Positions 36,901 through 48,432 of a stretch of DNA of 64,000 nt are shown here, one piece after another. Source of the DNA: Undaria pinnatifida (taxonomy: Eukaryota > Sar > Phaeophyceae > Laminariales > Alariaceae). Each line of letters starts with the position of its first letter. The stretch's first letter is position 1. The notes under the pieces are model-generated. The model saw nothing but the letters and a program-made list of their open reading frames with translations. It made no database searches and was not told the DNA's origin. The stretch spans positions 11,477,264 to 11,541,263 of the forward strand of contig JABAKD010000025.1 in the NCBI GenBank assembly GCA_012845835.1, given 5' to 3'. Both the position numbers and the translations under genes were made by a program.

Positions 36901-39306
36901 TGACTAATGCGGCTGGCGCATTGTCGCCGTCACTGATCGAACGTTAAAGTCAGGAAGGTGCACTCCCAATACCCAGCACGGCATTGATCGACACCTGCTT
37001 ATACTTTTCCAAACGAGAACGTGTGATAGACCAGATCAATATCATCAACAAATGTTTCGAGGGGTAAACGTCACGAACATGGAGGCGATCGCGGTCGACA
37101 CTTTCGAACTCAATCTGGGACACGACTAAATGCTCTGTTTTTTCCGACAAAAACAATGCTCTTTTTTTTTTGCCGCCGAAACAACCACACTCCTGAATAT
37201 CGTCCGGTCTTCGGTGACGCTTGAGTTTTTCAGGCATCTAGGAAGGGATCACCAACACACCCATCCTACCCGTCTGGGCATTCTGTCCAGAACGGAGCCT
37301 TCGCGACGGTGCTCAAGGTCAGTTTAACGCGTCACCCACCACGACTTCGGCTGTCTTCAGAAAAAAATGTAAAACCAATCGGGCAATGGTGTCCGGACAG
37401 ATGTCTCGTAGCAATGGGATGCAGACTATAGGACGAGGTTGGGATGCGCCATCTGAAACGCGGTCGGATGGTACTATCGACACGCGTGTTTCCTGCTCGA
37501 CACGGTAATTTAGAACATTGGCCAATGCAATCATATGTACTCCTACTGCCCTTAATACTATACCGCGATCTACCATCGAAATACGCAGGCGCTTGTCGGA
37601 GTCGAGCGAGGTCTTGAATGCTTCAACGACGCCGTGTACCCTGACGATGAAGGCCTGAACCTTCTGCCCTACATCGGCAGCGAGTGCTTGACATACGAGG
37701 GAGAAATCAACAAGTTGGCTTTCAACATCGCAATGGCCAGGTATGAACCGATCCTGTGAGATATGGCACTTGCAGGGATCATGAAGAACCCATCAAACCT
37801 GCCCGCACCTTTCACGCTTTGACTAGTCTCGCCTCCATACGAGGTTACGGCCGTTTGAATCGGTCTTGTGCAAGTATTACCTCACATTGATTTTCATCAT
37901 GAACCTGTGTGCCTGCAACGTTCAGGCAAATGCTGGGGGTCCACTGGAGGTTCGACAGCCAGGAGGGGTTGCTCCTCGGAGAGATGGTCGCAGTGCGGAT
38001 TCTTCAGCAGGTGACTACGCGCACAGAATACCTCGGCGCGTGCGATTCGAAAGCGTGCGAACGGATTAGGTTTCTCGATAGCCATCAACAGCCACCGATT
38101 GAGATATGCGGACCATTCTTTAGCACCGTTGATACGAGGACATCCATGGTCCAGCTAGGCCATGCTCCATATTGTGATGATGATGTTGGACCCCGCAGCG
38201 GTTGAATCATAAACATTTGATTCGACAACGAGTGCGGTGCCTTTTGAAAAATAAAGGCTAAAAATTAGGCGCCACAAGAGTTATCAAAACTCTTTGAGAA
38301 GGATGTACAAACTAATTCGTTACGCACGGTCATTCCAACGTGATATGTTGCTGTCTTGGGTCCCACGGTATGATCGGACGTACTCACCATTGGGCACGGC
38401 TGTGACGATTCAGACTACGCAGAGAACCATCGAGATAATCGTCGAGCGAAGTGGCGATCCTAACGATAAACCAGCCAGTGAAAATGTTGACATCCCCGGA
38501 GGTGTTGCCATTGTTACCATATTTCATTGTATCGAGGTGCGTGACATATTCAATATTCGTCTTTTGAGTGGGTCTACATTTAAAATCATAGAACCACACG
38601 CATAGAGCGACAAATACGCGGTAGCCATATCGATGTTTGCATTGGCGAGAGGTTGCAACTGAAACTCCACATGTTCAAGACCCACATTGCAACGGTGGCG
38701 GGGTAAGCGTCAGTTTCAAACGCACAAGACACGTCTTCGCGTAGTTGAGGCATAGCCAGACCCTCCCAAGAGATGATGGTTCACTCAATTATAGAACCTT
38801 CATCATAGAATATTTCCAAGGAAATTGTTCCTCTTTGAATCCAGAGGTGAATTCAAGACCCAAGGAACCCAAATTCCGCGAAACCTGTCCACTACAACGA
38901 AGCGCCATAACGCGGAGAGTATGTCAAATAAAATGAGCCGTTCCCGCTGGTGTTTGGGACCTTTATCGTGAAATGTGCGCCGACATCAATACAGGGATAA
39001 ACCTTCTCTGATTCTCGAAACCAAGTATATCGAACACCTGAGAGTGTAGGATCGACTGCGGCAACGCTATGTAACTGCGACAGAGAGCGTCTTGCCCCAC
39101 CCGAACTGAACCACGTCTGGGTTGAATGGTCTGTTGATTGATTTCGCTCGTTTCGTTATCAGGAGGCCGTGGCTTTCCCAGAGAACCAGGCCTACGAGTT
39201 CCGTCTCATGGCGGGCGAGACGATAAGGCTTGAGACCGACGGATCGTTTTTCGTCAACAGCAAGAGATGCAGTGGGGATGCTTTCACCGGCGCCGCCGCA
39301 TGCTAA
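27926..39306 (+). CDS. vBPO: Vanadium-dependent haloperoxidase (bromoperoxidase type)
   Basis: The enzyme uses vanadate and H2O2 to oxidise halide; in brown algae it acts in the apoplast in halogen metabolism, oxidative defence and wall cross-linking. Exons: 27926-28078, 28256-28401, 32145-32193, 33218-33311, 33837-33970, 34388-34498, 35277-35380, 35935-36142, 36412-36573, 37234-37317, 37589-37740, 37926-38010, 39163-39306. All borders are GT-AG and join in phase to 541 residues ending in TAA. Motifs (counted from the first core residue): FHKSLPHDDLGQ (40-51), AEVYWMAL, WYQKWNVHRFPRPE with Lys323 and Arg331, SPTHPSYPSGH with His396, Ser401, Gly402 and His403, and RQMLGVHWRFD with Arg466 and vanadate-ligating His472. 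The pocket is complete, and His396 is the residue typical of bromoperoxidases. Cysteine pairs of the Ascophyllum enzyme are kept. The length matches the mature enzyme; the signal exon is uncertain (see 16416). Bromide rather than iodide preference is inference. Confidence 0.93.
28720..28750. repeat. Short direct repeat in haloperoxidase intron 2
   Basis: GTGATGGATGTTGTGTAGCTG at 28721 recurs as GTGATGGATGTGTAGCTG at about 29054, 330 bp away. It may be the scar of an insertion or a local duplication beside the copia remnant. Confidence 0.5.
29080..30980 (-). pseudogene. Degraded Ty1/copia polyprotein in haloperoxidase intron 2
   Basis: On the - strand a frame at 29419-29650 reads YFRLVYTDLMGGISLV, then DDVSEITEEFTRFSEVFLI, which matches the start of a copia integrase catalytic core (HTDLMGPI, then YVS, then D(E)FTRFSEVFLI). 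Upstream on the - strand, 30397-30627 includes VPGFGCNPFSMSQ, like the segment between protease and integrase in copia elements. The frames at 30706-30978 and 29080-29319 look like further pieces. Stops and frameshifts interrupt all of them. The element is antisense to the host gene and must be spliced out with the 3.7-kb intron 2. Its LTRs were not recognised. Confidence 0.65.
29830..30215. repeat. Tandem ACGGTAGGGGG-type repeats (MITE family M remnant)
   Basis: Three tandem blocks of about 95-100 bp, each with a TACCGTAG(C) box, a run of pyrimidines, and (C)CTTTTTTGG(C/T)TTTGACC. One unit is inverted, giving AGGAGGGTACTCCCAATTTTC against AAAATTAGGGGTACCCCCCT. The motif ACTCGCGCGAGTG at 29840-29852 links it to MITE family M described at 61105. 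Confidence 0.65.
31005..31170. repeat. GTT/GTG microsatellite
   Basis: An impure (GTT)n then (GTGGTG)n stretch in haloperoxidase intron 2. The apparent Val-rich and Leu-rich ORF over it is only the repeat translated. Confidence 0.85.
32330..32535 (-). repeat. Interspersed repeat family B, inverted copy
   Basis: The reverse complement of the family landmarks is present: ATCCCACGGAAG (right end), CAGTCGTTCGCGCAACCCGACC in the middle, and TTTTGACA-like sequence towards 32525. It lies between haloperoxidase exons 3 and 4. Confidence 0.55.
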
Positions 39307-40589
39307 AACCTATGCGCGGCCCGAATGTTCGCGGTGCCACGACCATGTAGTTGAGAGTGATCGAATCCTATGTTTAGGGGCGACGCTCGTCGTTGGTGCC
39401 ATTCTTTTCATCTGCTGGCTCGCTGGCAGCCGCCAACATCGGCAACTACCTCTGCGCATACGTTGCCGGACTAAACGGTCCACATGGCGTCAATATCTTT
39501 TCGCGCCTTTGAAACAGTGTAAGAGAAGTGGGGTATCATGAAATTCGTACATTCTGGTCACCTGCAAATTGTTTGGTATCTGGCTTAATGGTGCACAATG
39601 TGTTACACTCAGGATACAGTAGAAGGCTCACGTCTGGGGCCTCGTTTTAATAGTGGATTCGGGTCGCTCAGGGGGGTTAAGTCCTTCTATATTTTCAGTC
39701 TTTACGTGGCGTTGATGCTGTTCAAACCATGCGATACATTTCCGCAATGGAATGGTAGGCATCGGCGCACCCAAAAACATTTCTTACAATATTTTGCCGG
39801 TGAGGTACAGAGCCACGTTCACGAGTGGCGTATGCCCCTTAGGATACATGAGGGTACCCCAACGAGCGTAGCCTTGGTCAGTAATGCCCCCACTTGCGCG
39901 TTTACAGTAGTGTAAGGTTCGTGCGACCTTCTGTAACACCTATTTGTGATACACTGGTGGGGCAACGAAAGGTCTCTGCGCGGAGCACTGGCTCACCAGA
40001 AGCGATTGGTGTAGGGCCTTGCAGCACGGGCGTACCACCAGCGATCTGACATATGTGTTTGCCTGCTGTCCATACCCAATCGTTTCGTGTTAGAAGTAGA
40101 GTTATCGTGGCCGGGGCTCGTGTAACAGTTAATTATAGTATTGAAAGCCCCCTCCACCCCTCCAATAAGGTGTCTATGCAAAAGGACGCATGGGTTGATT
40201 TTTGGTTGCTGCAGCGTTAACCGACGCCGCGAGGTTGTTCCCTGTACGCCACCTGGTCGCGTTCAAACATCGGCTGTAAGATGGTTGAGGCGACCGCAGG
40301 TCGTCTTCAGTTGTAGCACGTTTGGGAAATGATGTAAGGTAAACGGTAGAAGCTACGTATGGGGTGTCTAGATCGCTCGTTTCTTGCCGACACGACCACT
40401 ACGCTAAACGGGAAATGTGCATTGTGTTAGTGTAGCCAATGTATTGTAAGGGCTCGTTAAACAGGCCTACGCAGCGTGACTGTTATAGAATCTGATTGAG
40501 AAGAATCACATACCTAAACCGTCAGCCCCCGGTGCATGCAGCGGAGTCAGTCATGGTGAATACAACCTTTACGGAGCTGGAACGATATA
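39307..40589. other. Intergenic 3' of the haloperoxidase
   Basis: No gene supported. A fragment at about 39794-39865 (GTGAGGTACAGAGCCAC, then GGGTACCCC) looks like a piece of MITE family M. No clear AATAAA follows the haloperoxidase stop. Confidence 0.4.
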
Positions 40590-41660
40590 CCAGGCAGGTG
40601 ATATAATGGGAGGTGGTTTTGCTTCAACCGTCAGCTTTGTCCCATACTAGGAGAAATACTATCCGCGTGTCCCGCCCACCCCCTCCCCCCCCCGATCCCT
40701 CTTGCTCGAAACGCCCCACCTAAAACCAAAACCTGCCGAAGTAGTAAACACTACCATCCATCTAACATCAAATCTCCTACAATGATAAACAATACCAGTG
40801 GGTGGGATCCAGGCTACGGTAGGGAGATCCCTTTTTAGGCCTTATAATTCAGTGGCTAGGGGTCACTAGCGCGAGTAACTCCTTTTTTACATTGCGATCT
40901 TATGTTTTCTTCATGTTTTATTTTGACAAAATCAATCCGCAATGCTAAGGTAACCTAAGCTGCGCTAAAACAAGTGCCTAAACCATTTTCATCCGTGAGG
41001 TACAGAGCCACTCGTGCGACTGGCTCAAACACACCAGTGAAAACGGGGATACCCCCCTACCGTTTCTTTCGTCGAAGGTGGTATAATAGGATGTCTTGTT
41101 GGTTCCACCGTCAGAATTTCCCCTTTAAAGGATTATAGTTTCCCCATTGGAGTTTCTCGCCACCCTTTTGTTTAAACGCCCCACCTACAATCGAAATCGG
41201 CCAGAGTAATATACTCTTGTACGCAATTAATATCACGTCATTATAAATTTTCTAGACATCCATGACGTAGGTTTCATGCCCCCCCCACCCCCTCAGTGCC
41301 CCCTCCTTCTCACCACCCGCACCATCGCCTAGACCTAGCACCACGCGTATAGCAAACCGTTACATTTATGCGAGATGATGTTTTCACCCCCCCGTCCGTG
41401 AAAGCTCCACCCTCCCCCAACGAGTTATTTGACTGACAGAATTCACTCGATAAACTGATGCATTTCATTCCACAGCTGTCAGATTTTGTCCCCTCAAACC
41501 AAGTTTTACAGTTTTCGCGTAGACTGTAGTTGCAAGGGGAGTCGACGACCTATCTCCTCAATGAGGACACACAACCCGTAATACGCGGGATCGAAGTATA
41601 ACACAGCTTGCAAAGGTGAGTTTCGATAAAATGTCCGATCTCATAGCGGGAGTGTAAAAA
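40590..41660. repeat. TIR-repeat family copies interrupted by a MITE
   Basis: The sequence at 40590-40800 (GTGATATAATGGGAGGTGG, CAACCGTCAG, AACGCCCCACCTA) is repeated in diverged form at 41073-41260. From there the family continues through GCCTAGACCTAGCACCACG (41326) and GACCTATCTCCTCAATGAGG (41549) to the terminal block CAGCTTGCAAAGGTGAGTTTCG and GGGAGTGTA near 41655. The MITE at 40812-41064 lies between the two direct copies. Confidence 0.65.
40812..41064. mobile_element. MITE family M copy, inserted in another repeat
   Basis: Ends CTACGGTAGGGAGATCC and GGGGATACCCCCCTACCGT are an imperfect inverted pair. The inside has GGGGTCACTAGCGCGAGTAAC and GTGAGGTACAGAGCCACTCG, both shared with other copies. 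About 250 bp, no ORF. Confidence 0.7.
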
Positions 41661-41710
41661 CCATCGCAAACCTAACGCTTGAGAGTATGAGAGTATACTT
41701 TAGCAACTAC

Positions 41711-42390
41711 TTACCATTTGGAAGTTATCCAGACACTGTAGACGCTAAGATAAACCGAATTTGAAAAATTACTTGAATCAATTTTTTTTTTTGCAATTTC
41801 TCCCTTGTGTCGCTCAGCATCCATCTGTGTTCACATCGAGGTGTCCAACGGATAAGGAAGCTCGAGGGGCGTTGGAGCCGCCCACCAAACAATTTTACGC
41901 GTCGGAGTCGCTCCCTGAAGACTTTTACCTATTTCATTCGTTCAAGCCATACATACGACAAGCAAAACAAACAACCGCTCAAGCCCTGCAGACGTCAATC
42001 GAAACAAACGCTCGAGGGTATGCCACCGCAAAATTCATAACATTACAAACTGCCGTTTGGAAATGATGCCAATTTTGTAAATCATCCAGGCGCTGCAGAC
42101 GTCAAAATCCAACCAAAGTATCAAGAATTCCTCCTCGAAATACATAGTTTTCGCAACGTCTCGCTCGTCTCGCTTGAAATATGTCTGCGTTCACGCCGAG
42201 GTGCGTGACGGATAAGGCAGGGCGAGGGGCGTTTCAGCCGCCCCTCGAAGACGGCGCTCGGAAGAAGACATTTGTTCGAAAATTCCAGTTCCGCGAATTG
42301 CGCACCAAGGCCGAGGCGAAACAAACCTCCTGACTGAATGCCAGAAAGAATAATTATCGTATATAGACAATAGTCTAGACTATTTATCTC
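41711..42390. repeat. Diverged tandem duplication, unit about 340 bp
   Basis: The first unit (from about 41711) and second unit (from about 42050) share, in order, TTTGGAA, ATCCAG(A/G)C(A/G)CTG, (C/T)GTTCAC(A/G)(T/C)CGAGGTG, CGGATAAGG and GAGGGGCGTT. The 101-codon frame over unit 1 is not preserved in unit 2, so coding is unlikely. Confidence 0.65.
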
Positions 42391-44342
42391 TATATGGGCT
42401 CTAGGAAGCAACGTTTCTGTCAAAATCAAAACGATGATCGCTGTTGGCTTCGTCGTCGACGATTGGTTCCACCAGAGCAAGTATCAAGCCGGCAACCCTT
42501 CATTAATGGGTCACTCGATACCTTAAATAGACATTCGATCAACCAACGTTCAAGCTGTCATGATTTTAAATACGCTATTTAGTGATGGAGGCACCTTATA
42601 TTTATACTAAGTCAACCGGTTTTCCGGGTTTAACCGGTTACCAGTTATGGCCGGTGGGTTTAGCAAGTTTAACCGGGTAACCGGACCTCAAGAACTGTGT
42701 GAACATCATTTATCGAAAAGCAGGGCAATCACACATGCCTGCTGGGTGTCCATACCCCGCGGTTAACGTTTTTGTTGTATTGTCCGGCGCCCATCCCTAT
42801 TTGGCACGCATCATGTTTCAACGTACTAGTGCACATTATAGTTTATGCCTGCTTTTGTATCACTGCTTCGATATTAATCGTGTAGCGTAGGTCACCATAG
42901 TGACATCTGCCGATGCTATCAAAGCCCTTTTTCTTGTCAGGTTCGTTTTGCGGTGAATTCGGGATGAGAGCTTCTGTGCGGGAATAGCGATAATTCACTC
43001 GATGTTGCAGCGTTTCGGAACCACGTTTGCGAGCCAAAGGCCAATTCCCTCGGGGTCTTGGTCTCTTGTGCTGATTAAATACTGCAACAATACAAATCTG
43101 TATTTGAATGAACAGCTTTACCCCGCGCAAACCCAATCGCACAAAACCATATATTTTTCGGCTAGGTACAGACTGCCTTGAGCGGGTGGGTCAAGGTCCG
43201 AACTGTCCATCGGGGACACCCCATCCCGTCTATCATATCCTTGGACCCACGCAACCATAGTACGATAGAGGTAGCACATTTGTCTGTTTATTGTTTTCGA
43301 AGGGACATTCTTTTTTTCCGAACACCTTTTTTTTTGTTTCTCAAGCCCAAACCGTCATGGTCTTGAATTTCTGTTGTTCGTCTCCTGATGATTTGTTTTT
43401 GTTTGCTCGAAATCAGCTTTCTTGGGTGAGGTATAGAGCCCACCAAGTAGGGAGCCCCCCGAAACGATACTGGTGCACACGCCACCTCTACCGCATGGTG
43501 TGTCGTCGTGCTTGGCACGGTTCGTAGATGCTTAAAGTCTAGGGTTGATGAATACGTACATCGGCCGTGGCTTTCAACATGATGGAACAACAAAGCACAA
43601 CGTCAACGTCTCAACCCGGGTTACAAGTAGGCAAGGCGTGGTACCGGGTCGTCTACACTTCATCTGCGATGGGCATAGGAAAATTCATACCGATTCCCCC
43701 GTTCTCGCACATTTTCCTGTGTCCCCAATCGCGTGGGGTGTGTTTCCGAGTTTGTTTGCTCTGGTGAAGGTATACAACGAACCCCGGAAGATTTTTCCTG
43801 GTACTCAATTTTCACCCCGCACACTATATGGTCTGACCTGTAGTTGGACCACCACGCGGCGTCGGAAATTCACAGCATGCAGAGGAAAAGCGAGTAACAC
43901 TGCTTTTCTGTCTGCGTTTGAATGACTCGGGAGATGAGTGTGAACACATAGAACCACTTTCGTTTCAGCCTTTCTTCCGAAATCCGATTTAAATATTTTT
44001 TTTGGTCACACCAAGAGTGCGCCTCGTCGTACGCTTCCCAACTTTGAAGGCGACCTAAAGCACTCCACAAAGCCGAAGTGTTAACCTCTTGTTGTACCTC
44101 GGTATCGAACAGGAGTTAATGACCGGATGCCGCGCTTGAAAACCATTCAGTCCCGGAATCAGTAAAAATTACCCGCTGCACGGCGTGGTTTGGCAAATGA
44201 TAGAAATATACCCCCCTCGCTCGGGAGAAATGCATCCCAAAGCCAAACGTTGATGGAAAATCCATTAGAATATGGAAACGGACGTCGAGGCATGCGTGTT
44301 GGAGAGTTTAGGAGGTATGCGTCATGCCTCTATAGTGCGATA
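42391..44342. other. Intergenic, no supported gene
   Basis: Includes AACCGG(G/T)TTT-type repeats at 42610-42690. Frames at 43288-43925 on both strands overlap and lack motifs. The piece GGTGAGGTATAGAGCCCACC at 43426 resembles MITE family M. Confidence 0.4.
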
Positions 44343-44960
44343 GGGGTTACAGTTGTTTGATTAACTAATAATGTACCTGCGCGATAGAAACCCTCAAATG
44401 AGGAACTACCGCTTAGTCATTTGTCATGTAAATGTTTTCACGAGTATATATATATATATTTTGGTGTGAGACATAGAGGAATCTTGGTCTGGTTGTGGAA
44501 ACGAATGCATTGCCTTCGATGCTATTCTTATAGTCTGAGACACCCAGGCCCTCCTTCCGTTAGGAGCTCAGAAACGTCTTAGAATCTCCTGCACCTCTAC
44601 CGTGGGATGAGTCTGTGTGGCAACGTGTCGTTCGCCTGTGGTGGACTTGGATTGATGATTTTGGCCGCAACGAAGGAGTGGCCGCTACGTAAAAAGAATT
44701 GCACTGTTTTGGTCGAACGGCTCTTCCAACCGATTGGGCTCGCTCCCGGAATACGGTAAATCTCGGTTAGTAGCCTCCGATGGTTTTGCCAGTACATCCT
44801 TTTTATTACTAACACATGATAGACATGTGCTGGTTGAGTTGCGCGAATGAATGTCCATGAAGAGTCATGTCTCGGGTGAGGTAGTTGAGCTAGCTCCTCG
44901 TGTTAGCACCTCAGCACATTCCGCGGAAACCCTACCCCGGGATGTCTCTAAACTAACCAA
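44343..44960 (+). repeat. Interspersed repeat family B, two adjacent copies
   Basis: The first copy (44343-44610) has GGGTTACAGTTGTTTG, TGAGGAACTACCGCTTAG, CACGAGTATATA and ACCTCTACCGTGGGATG. The second (about 44755-44960) has GGTTGAGTTGCGCGAATGAATG, GGGTGAGGTAGTTGAGC and CCCTACCCCGGGATG. Confidence 0.65.
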
Positions 44961-45356
44961 CTACACAGTGTGCATTATTTATTCATGAATGGAGGCAGAA
45001 ACTGCTATATGTTTGTATGTTTTATATTGTTGTTGCTACCTTTTATCCCTCCGAAACATAGCGGAAAAAAGCGTATATTTTGTTCCGATATAAATCCATC
45101 ATCCCTCCATGGAGCGGTAGTATCTCTCTGACCCTCAGACAGACACTGTGCAAAATCTTCCCTCCCCACATGTTGTCATTTATGCTACCGATTATGCGGG
45201 TTGTCCTATGCCTTCATCAACATTGGATGCCCACCTCGTTGGCCGATTAATCATCATATATTCAATTTTGCATACTGGCATGCCCATGGTGAATGTCATT
45301 GTCCAAGAAATTTATATTCTATTTGAATGACTGTTGTCAAAAACGTACAGAGATAA

Positions 45357-46263
45357 TGTGCCAGGGAACCAAAGGCGGGGGGACGGCGTCCTTCACAATC
45401 AATGCCGGCGGCCAGGTATACAAGCAAACAATCCAGTTTGTGTAGTTGGGCGGCTATCACCTTAATATTGAAACAACACGGCGTCCTCAGAGGGCCTCGG
45501 GGTGCTTTCAGCGGTACAAGATGGAAATCTATGATTGCCCAACTGTGCGTTTCGGGTTGAAGGTGCGGTTGTTGAAAGCTGGATTGGTCGAGACACTTCT
45601 ATTACGGTTGCAGGACGTGGAGCCCGAAAAAGCTTGACTATGACAGGCTACGACGGGGAAGCACTCCATGCTCCTCTGATGCCTTGGATGGCGGAAACGG
45701 AAGCGCGACGATCACACCCTATAGTACGACGATGCGCTTGCCAAGACAGCTTCCGAACGCATAGAGGCGATGGTGTGAAATCGGAAGATATTGTTTGCGG
45801 GATTCGTAGCGCGTATGGGGGAGGAGCGTCTGCCACGGAAGGTAAAGTTTGGGGAGGTTGTTGGGGGTAACGGCTACTTAGGGGGGCAAAGAAAGACTGG
45901 ATGGATCATTTGAAGGAGGATATGTCGGATTTTGGAATGAAGTTCGAATGGTAGCGAAAGACTGCTGAGAAGGCTGGCAAATGGTTTCGACGAGTAGAGG
46001 AGGGAACAGAGTTGTTCATGCGAAATTGGCTTGAAACGGAGAGACGCAAAGCTGCAGAGGGGTCCGCAAAGGCTGTGGCCGCGACATCCACCGTCGGCAT
46101 CTCTAAGAGACCGGGAGCAGGGGGAAGGGGGGTGGGGGGGGAGGGGGGGAGGAGGAGAGGGGGGCGGGGGGCGGCGGGCGGCGTCATGCCTAAGAGAGGG
46201 AGGGGGGAAGGGGGGAAGGGGGGGGGGGGGGTAGAGGAAGGGGGGGCGTCATTCCCAAGCGAC
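45357..46263 (+). pseudogene. 3' end of a LINE-type reverse-transcriptase ORF
   Basis: Frameshifted + strand frames carry the conserved C-terminal end of a non-LTR retrotransposon ORF that is common in brown-algal genomes: FTINAGGQVYKQTIQFV, then RYKMEIYDCPTVRFGLKVR, LLKAGLVETLL, LGWRKRKRDDHTL, DALAKTASERIEAMV and KILFAGFVARMGEERLPRK. Several in-frame stops and frame changes show it is dead. The Gly-coding and Arg-coding G-rich stretch at 46110-46235 is the degenerate end of the same ORF. Only the part after the catalytic reverse-transcriptase core remains, a typical 5'-truncated LINE insertion. Confidence 0.85.
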
Positions 46264-46439
46264 TAATATCTGGGTTTGGCCATCATCGTCTTGCAAGTTG
46301 TGGGCCTTCCAATGGCCGTCACAAAATACCGTAAGACCGCCCTGACTTCTTCACGATGGTTACGTTATTTCTTCAGTGCCATTGATGATTCACTTGATAT
46401 CCTCTATAAGCCCATGTCGGCTTTAGTCAATTGCTAGGG

Positions 46440-46580
46440 TCTGCTAGTGATTCTTGTATTTTTTCTTTTCTTTTCCTTGCTTCTTTTTCTTGTCTTGCTT
46501 TTCTTGCGTGTTCTTGTCTTTTCTTCACTTCTCTTTTCTTTCCTTTATCTTCTTTTCTTTTATTTGTTTCTTTTTTTCAG
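46440..46580. repeat. Polypyrimidine TTTTCTT tract
   Basis: About 140 bp of almost pure C/T on the + strand, shortly after the LINE end. It has no coding meaning. Confidence 0.8.
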
Positions 46581-47360
46581 GTTGACTTGCGTCCGTCGTG
46601 CGTATGCGTAGTGATAGATATTACGTGCAGTATATACGTGGTAGTCTTCCATGGGTGGCAATCAGAATATTTGGTTCCTCCAGGCATGAGTAGTGAGACG
46701 TATGCACCGACCTGGACCTGGCACATCGTAGACTGACTCCCGATTTCACTTTTTTTGTTTCTAGTGGAGACATGAATTCCGTCAGCTGTGATATATGCGT
46801 GTACCACCTTCGGTTGTTTGTGTTTTTCTCTAGGATATTCCTCAGATCGAGAGTGACGGGAACCTGCCCTGTGATTACGGACTCGATTATGCGAGTTAAT
46901 GTGAGAACAACAACAACAACAGCAACATCTTAAACTCAACACGCCATCGAATACATTTTTTTTTAGACCCGACGTACGAATACCGCCGTAAACCATGGCA
47001 TAGGAGTTAAACACGAAACATTAAAACCGCGTTTTAAATTCAAACCAAACTTAACGGTCCCTCCATTTCAAACCCCATCAAGTGTACCCTGCTTTTGACA
47101 GAGGCGTTACCCGTCACTCATCCATATACCTAGTACACCCGCTTCAACTTGATTTTGTGGGAAACAGCACTGTATAAATCTTATCCGAGGTCTCTCATAT
47201 TGAGGCGCGGTTAAGCTCCAATTTTGTTCATATCCGTCGGACAAGAGCTCTTCTCCCCGCATTCGCACTCGAAAGGACTAGCACACTACTACCGAGAGCA
47301 TCCTCAAAAGGTATTGAAGGTCTACTTGTCGACAGCGTTAGTTGATGGAAGTTGTCAGGT
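46581..47360. other. Intergenic, no supported gene
   Basis: Contains a short CAA run near 46912; frames are motif-free. Confidence 0.4.
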
Positions 47361-47618
47361 CTACTGTAGGGGGGTACCCCCAGTTCTCAATACCGTGTTT
47401 TGGCCACTCGGGCGGTTGCCTCAGTACCTCGCTGGCCAAAGCACGGTCGGAGACTTTTGAGGTGCAGCGTAGCTAACCGTCCCATTGATGATCAGTGTCG
47501 GAAAAATTGAACCTCAGCACGAAAGCCTGTGGCCGCAAGGAACAGGGGGGGTACTCGCCCGAGTGACACCGAGCCACTGAAAATATGTGCCTCAAAAGGG
47601 GTACCCCCCCTACCGTAC
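47361..47618. mobile_element. MITE family M copy
   Basis: Inverted ends CTACTGTAGGGGGGTACCCCC and AGGGGTACCCCCCCTACCGTA. The inside has GTACTCGCCCGAGTGACAC and GCGTAGCTAACCG. Orientation is reversed relative to the 40.8 kb copy. About 258 bp, no ORF. Confidence 0.72.
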
Positions 47619-48087
47619 CATTGCTCAAGTTAAGGTTGGGCTACGTTTTAGTGCAGAGAGGGCGGGATTTAGTTCTGACAGAAACAATTGTCAGCTTCAA
47701 AAGACTGCCTGGAATTGTGTACTCTGGTGGCACATTAAGACCCAAAGAAGAACATTCTGCATGGCGTAAGTAAGGCAAATAGGGAAATATCAAAAGTTAA
47801 TGCGCATGAAGTGTTCGCTCATACGCAGGCGCTGGGGAAAGCGCGACTCGCCTTCGGCATCGGACACGTGCTACGGCAGACCAAAACTTCATTGAAGGGC
47901 TCACGATATTTGTAATTATTTTCCTGAAGTGGCTGTTAAAATGTCACTACTCTCACCGTTTGTTTGCCATGTGAGGCGTTGGTGATGTTGTTAACTTTGC
48001 AGGTTGAAATCCGCATTTGAATCGTACGCTACGTCGCGCAAAACCAATGGTCAATGTGGCCAGGTATCATCTACGATATAGCCAAAC

Positions 48088-48432
48088 CCTACGGTAGTTG
48101 GGTTGACCTTGGGGGCTCGGTTGTCAGTCGCTCGGGGTAACTCGCGCGAGTGAACCTCCCTGTTCATTGTTGCGGTCTTGAGCTGCCGTGCTGTTTTTAT
48201 TAAGCGAGACGAACCCGAAATCGACTGGTTTTAGCTACGCTGCGCCAAACGAGTATCTAAGAGTGTTTTTTCAGTGAGGTAACGAGTCACTCGTGACCGT
48301 GCCTCGGGCCCGACAGGGAAAATGGGGGACCGCCTAATACAGTACCTCTCGTCGTCAGTGAAGTACGAGGTCAGTCGTGCGAGATGACCAAACCGGGTGG
48401 TGAGAAACGGAGGCAACCCCTGTACCGTGGCC
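48088..48432. mobile_element. MITE family M copy, longer variant
   Basis: Starts CCCTACGGTAGTTGGG and ends AACCCCTGTACCGTGG. It includes GGGGTAACTCGCGCGAGTGAAC, GCTACGCTGCGCCAAACGAG and GTGAGGTAACGAGTCACTCG. Confidence 0.7.
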
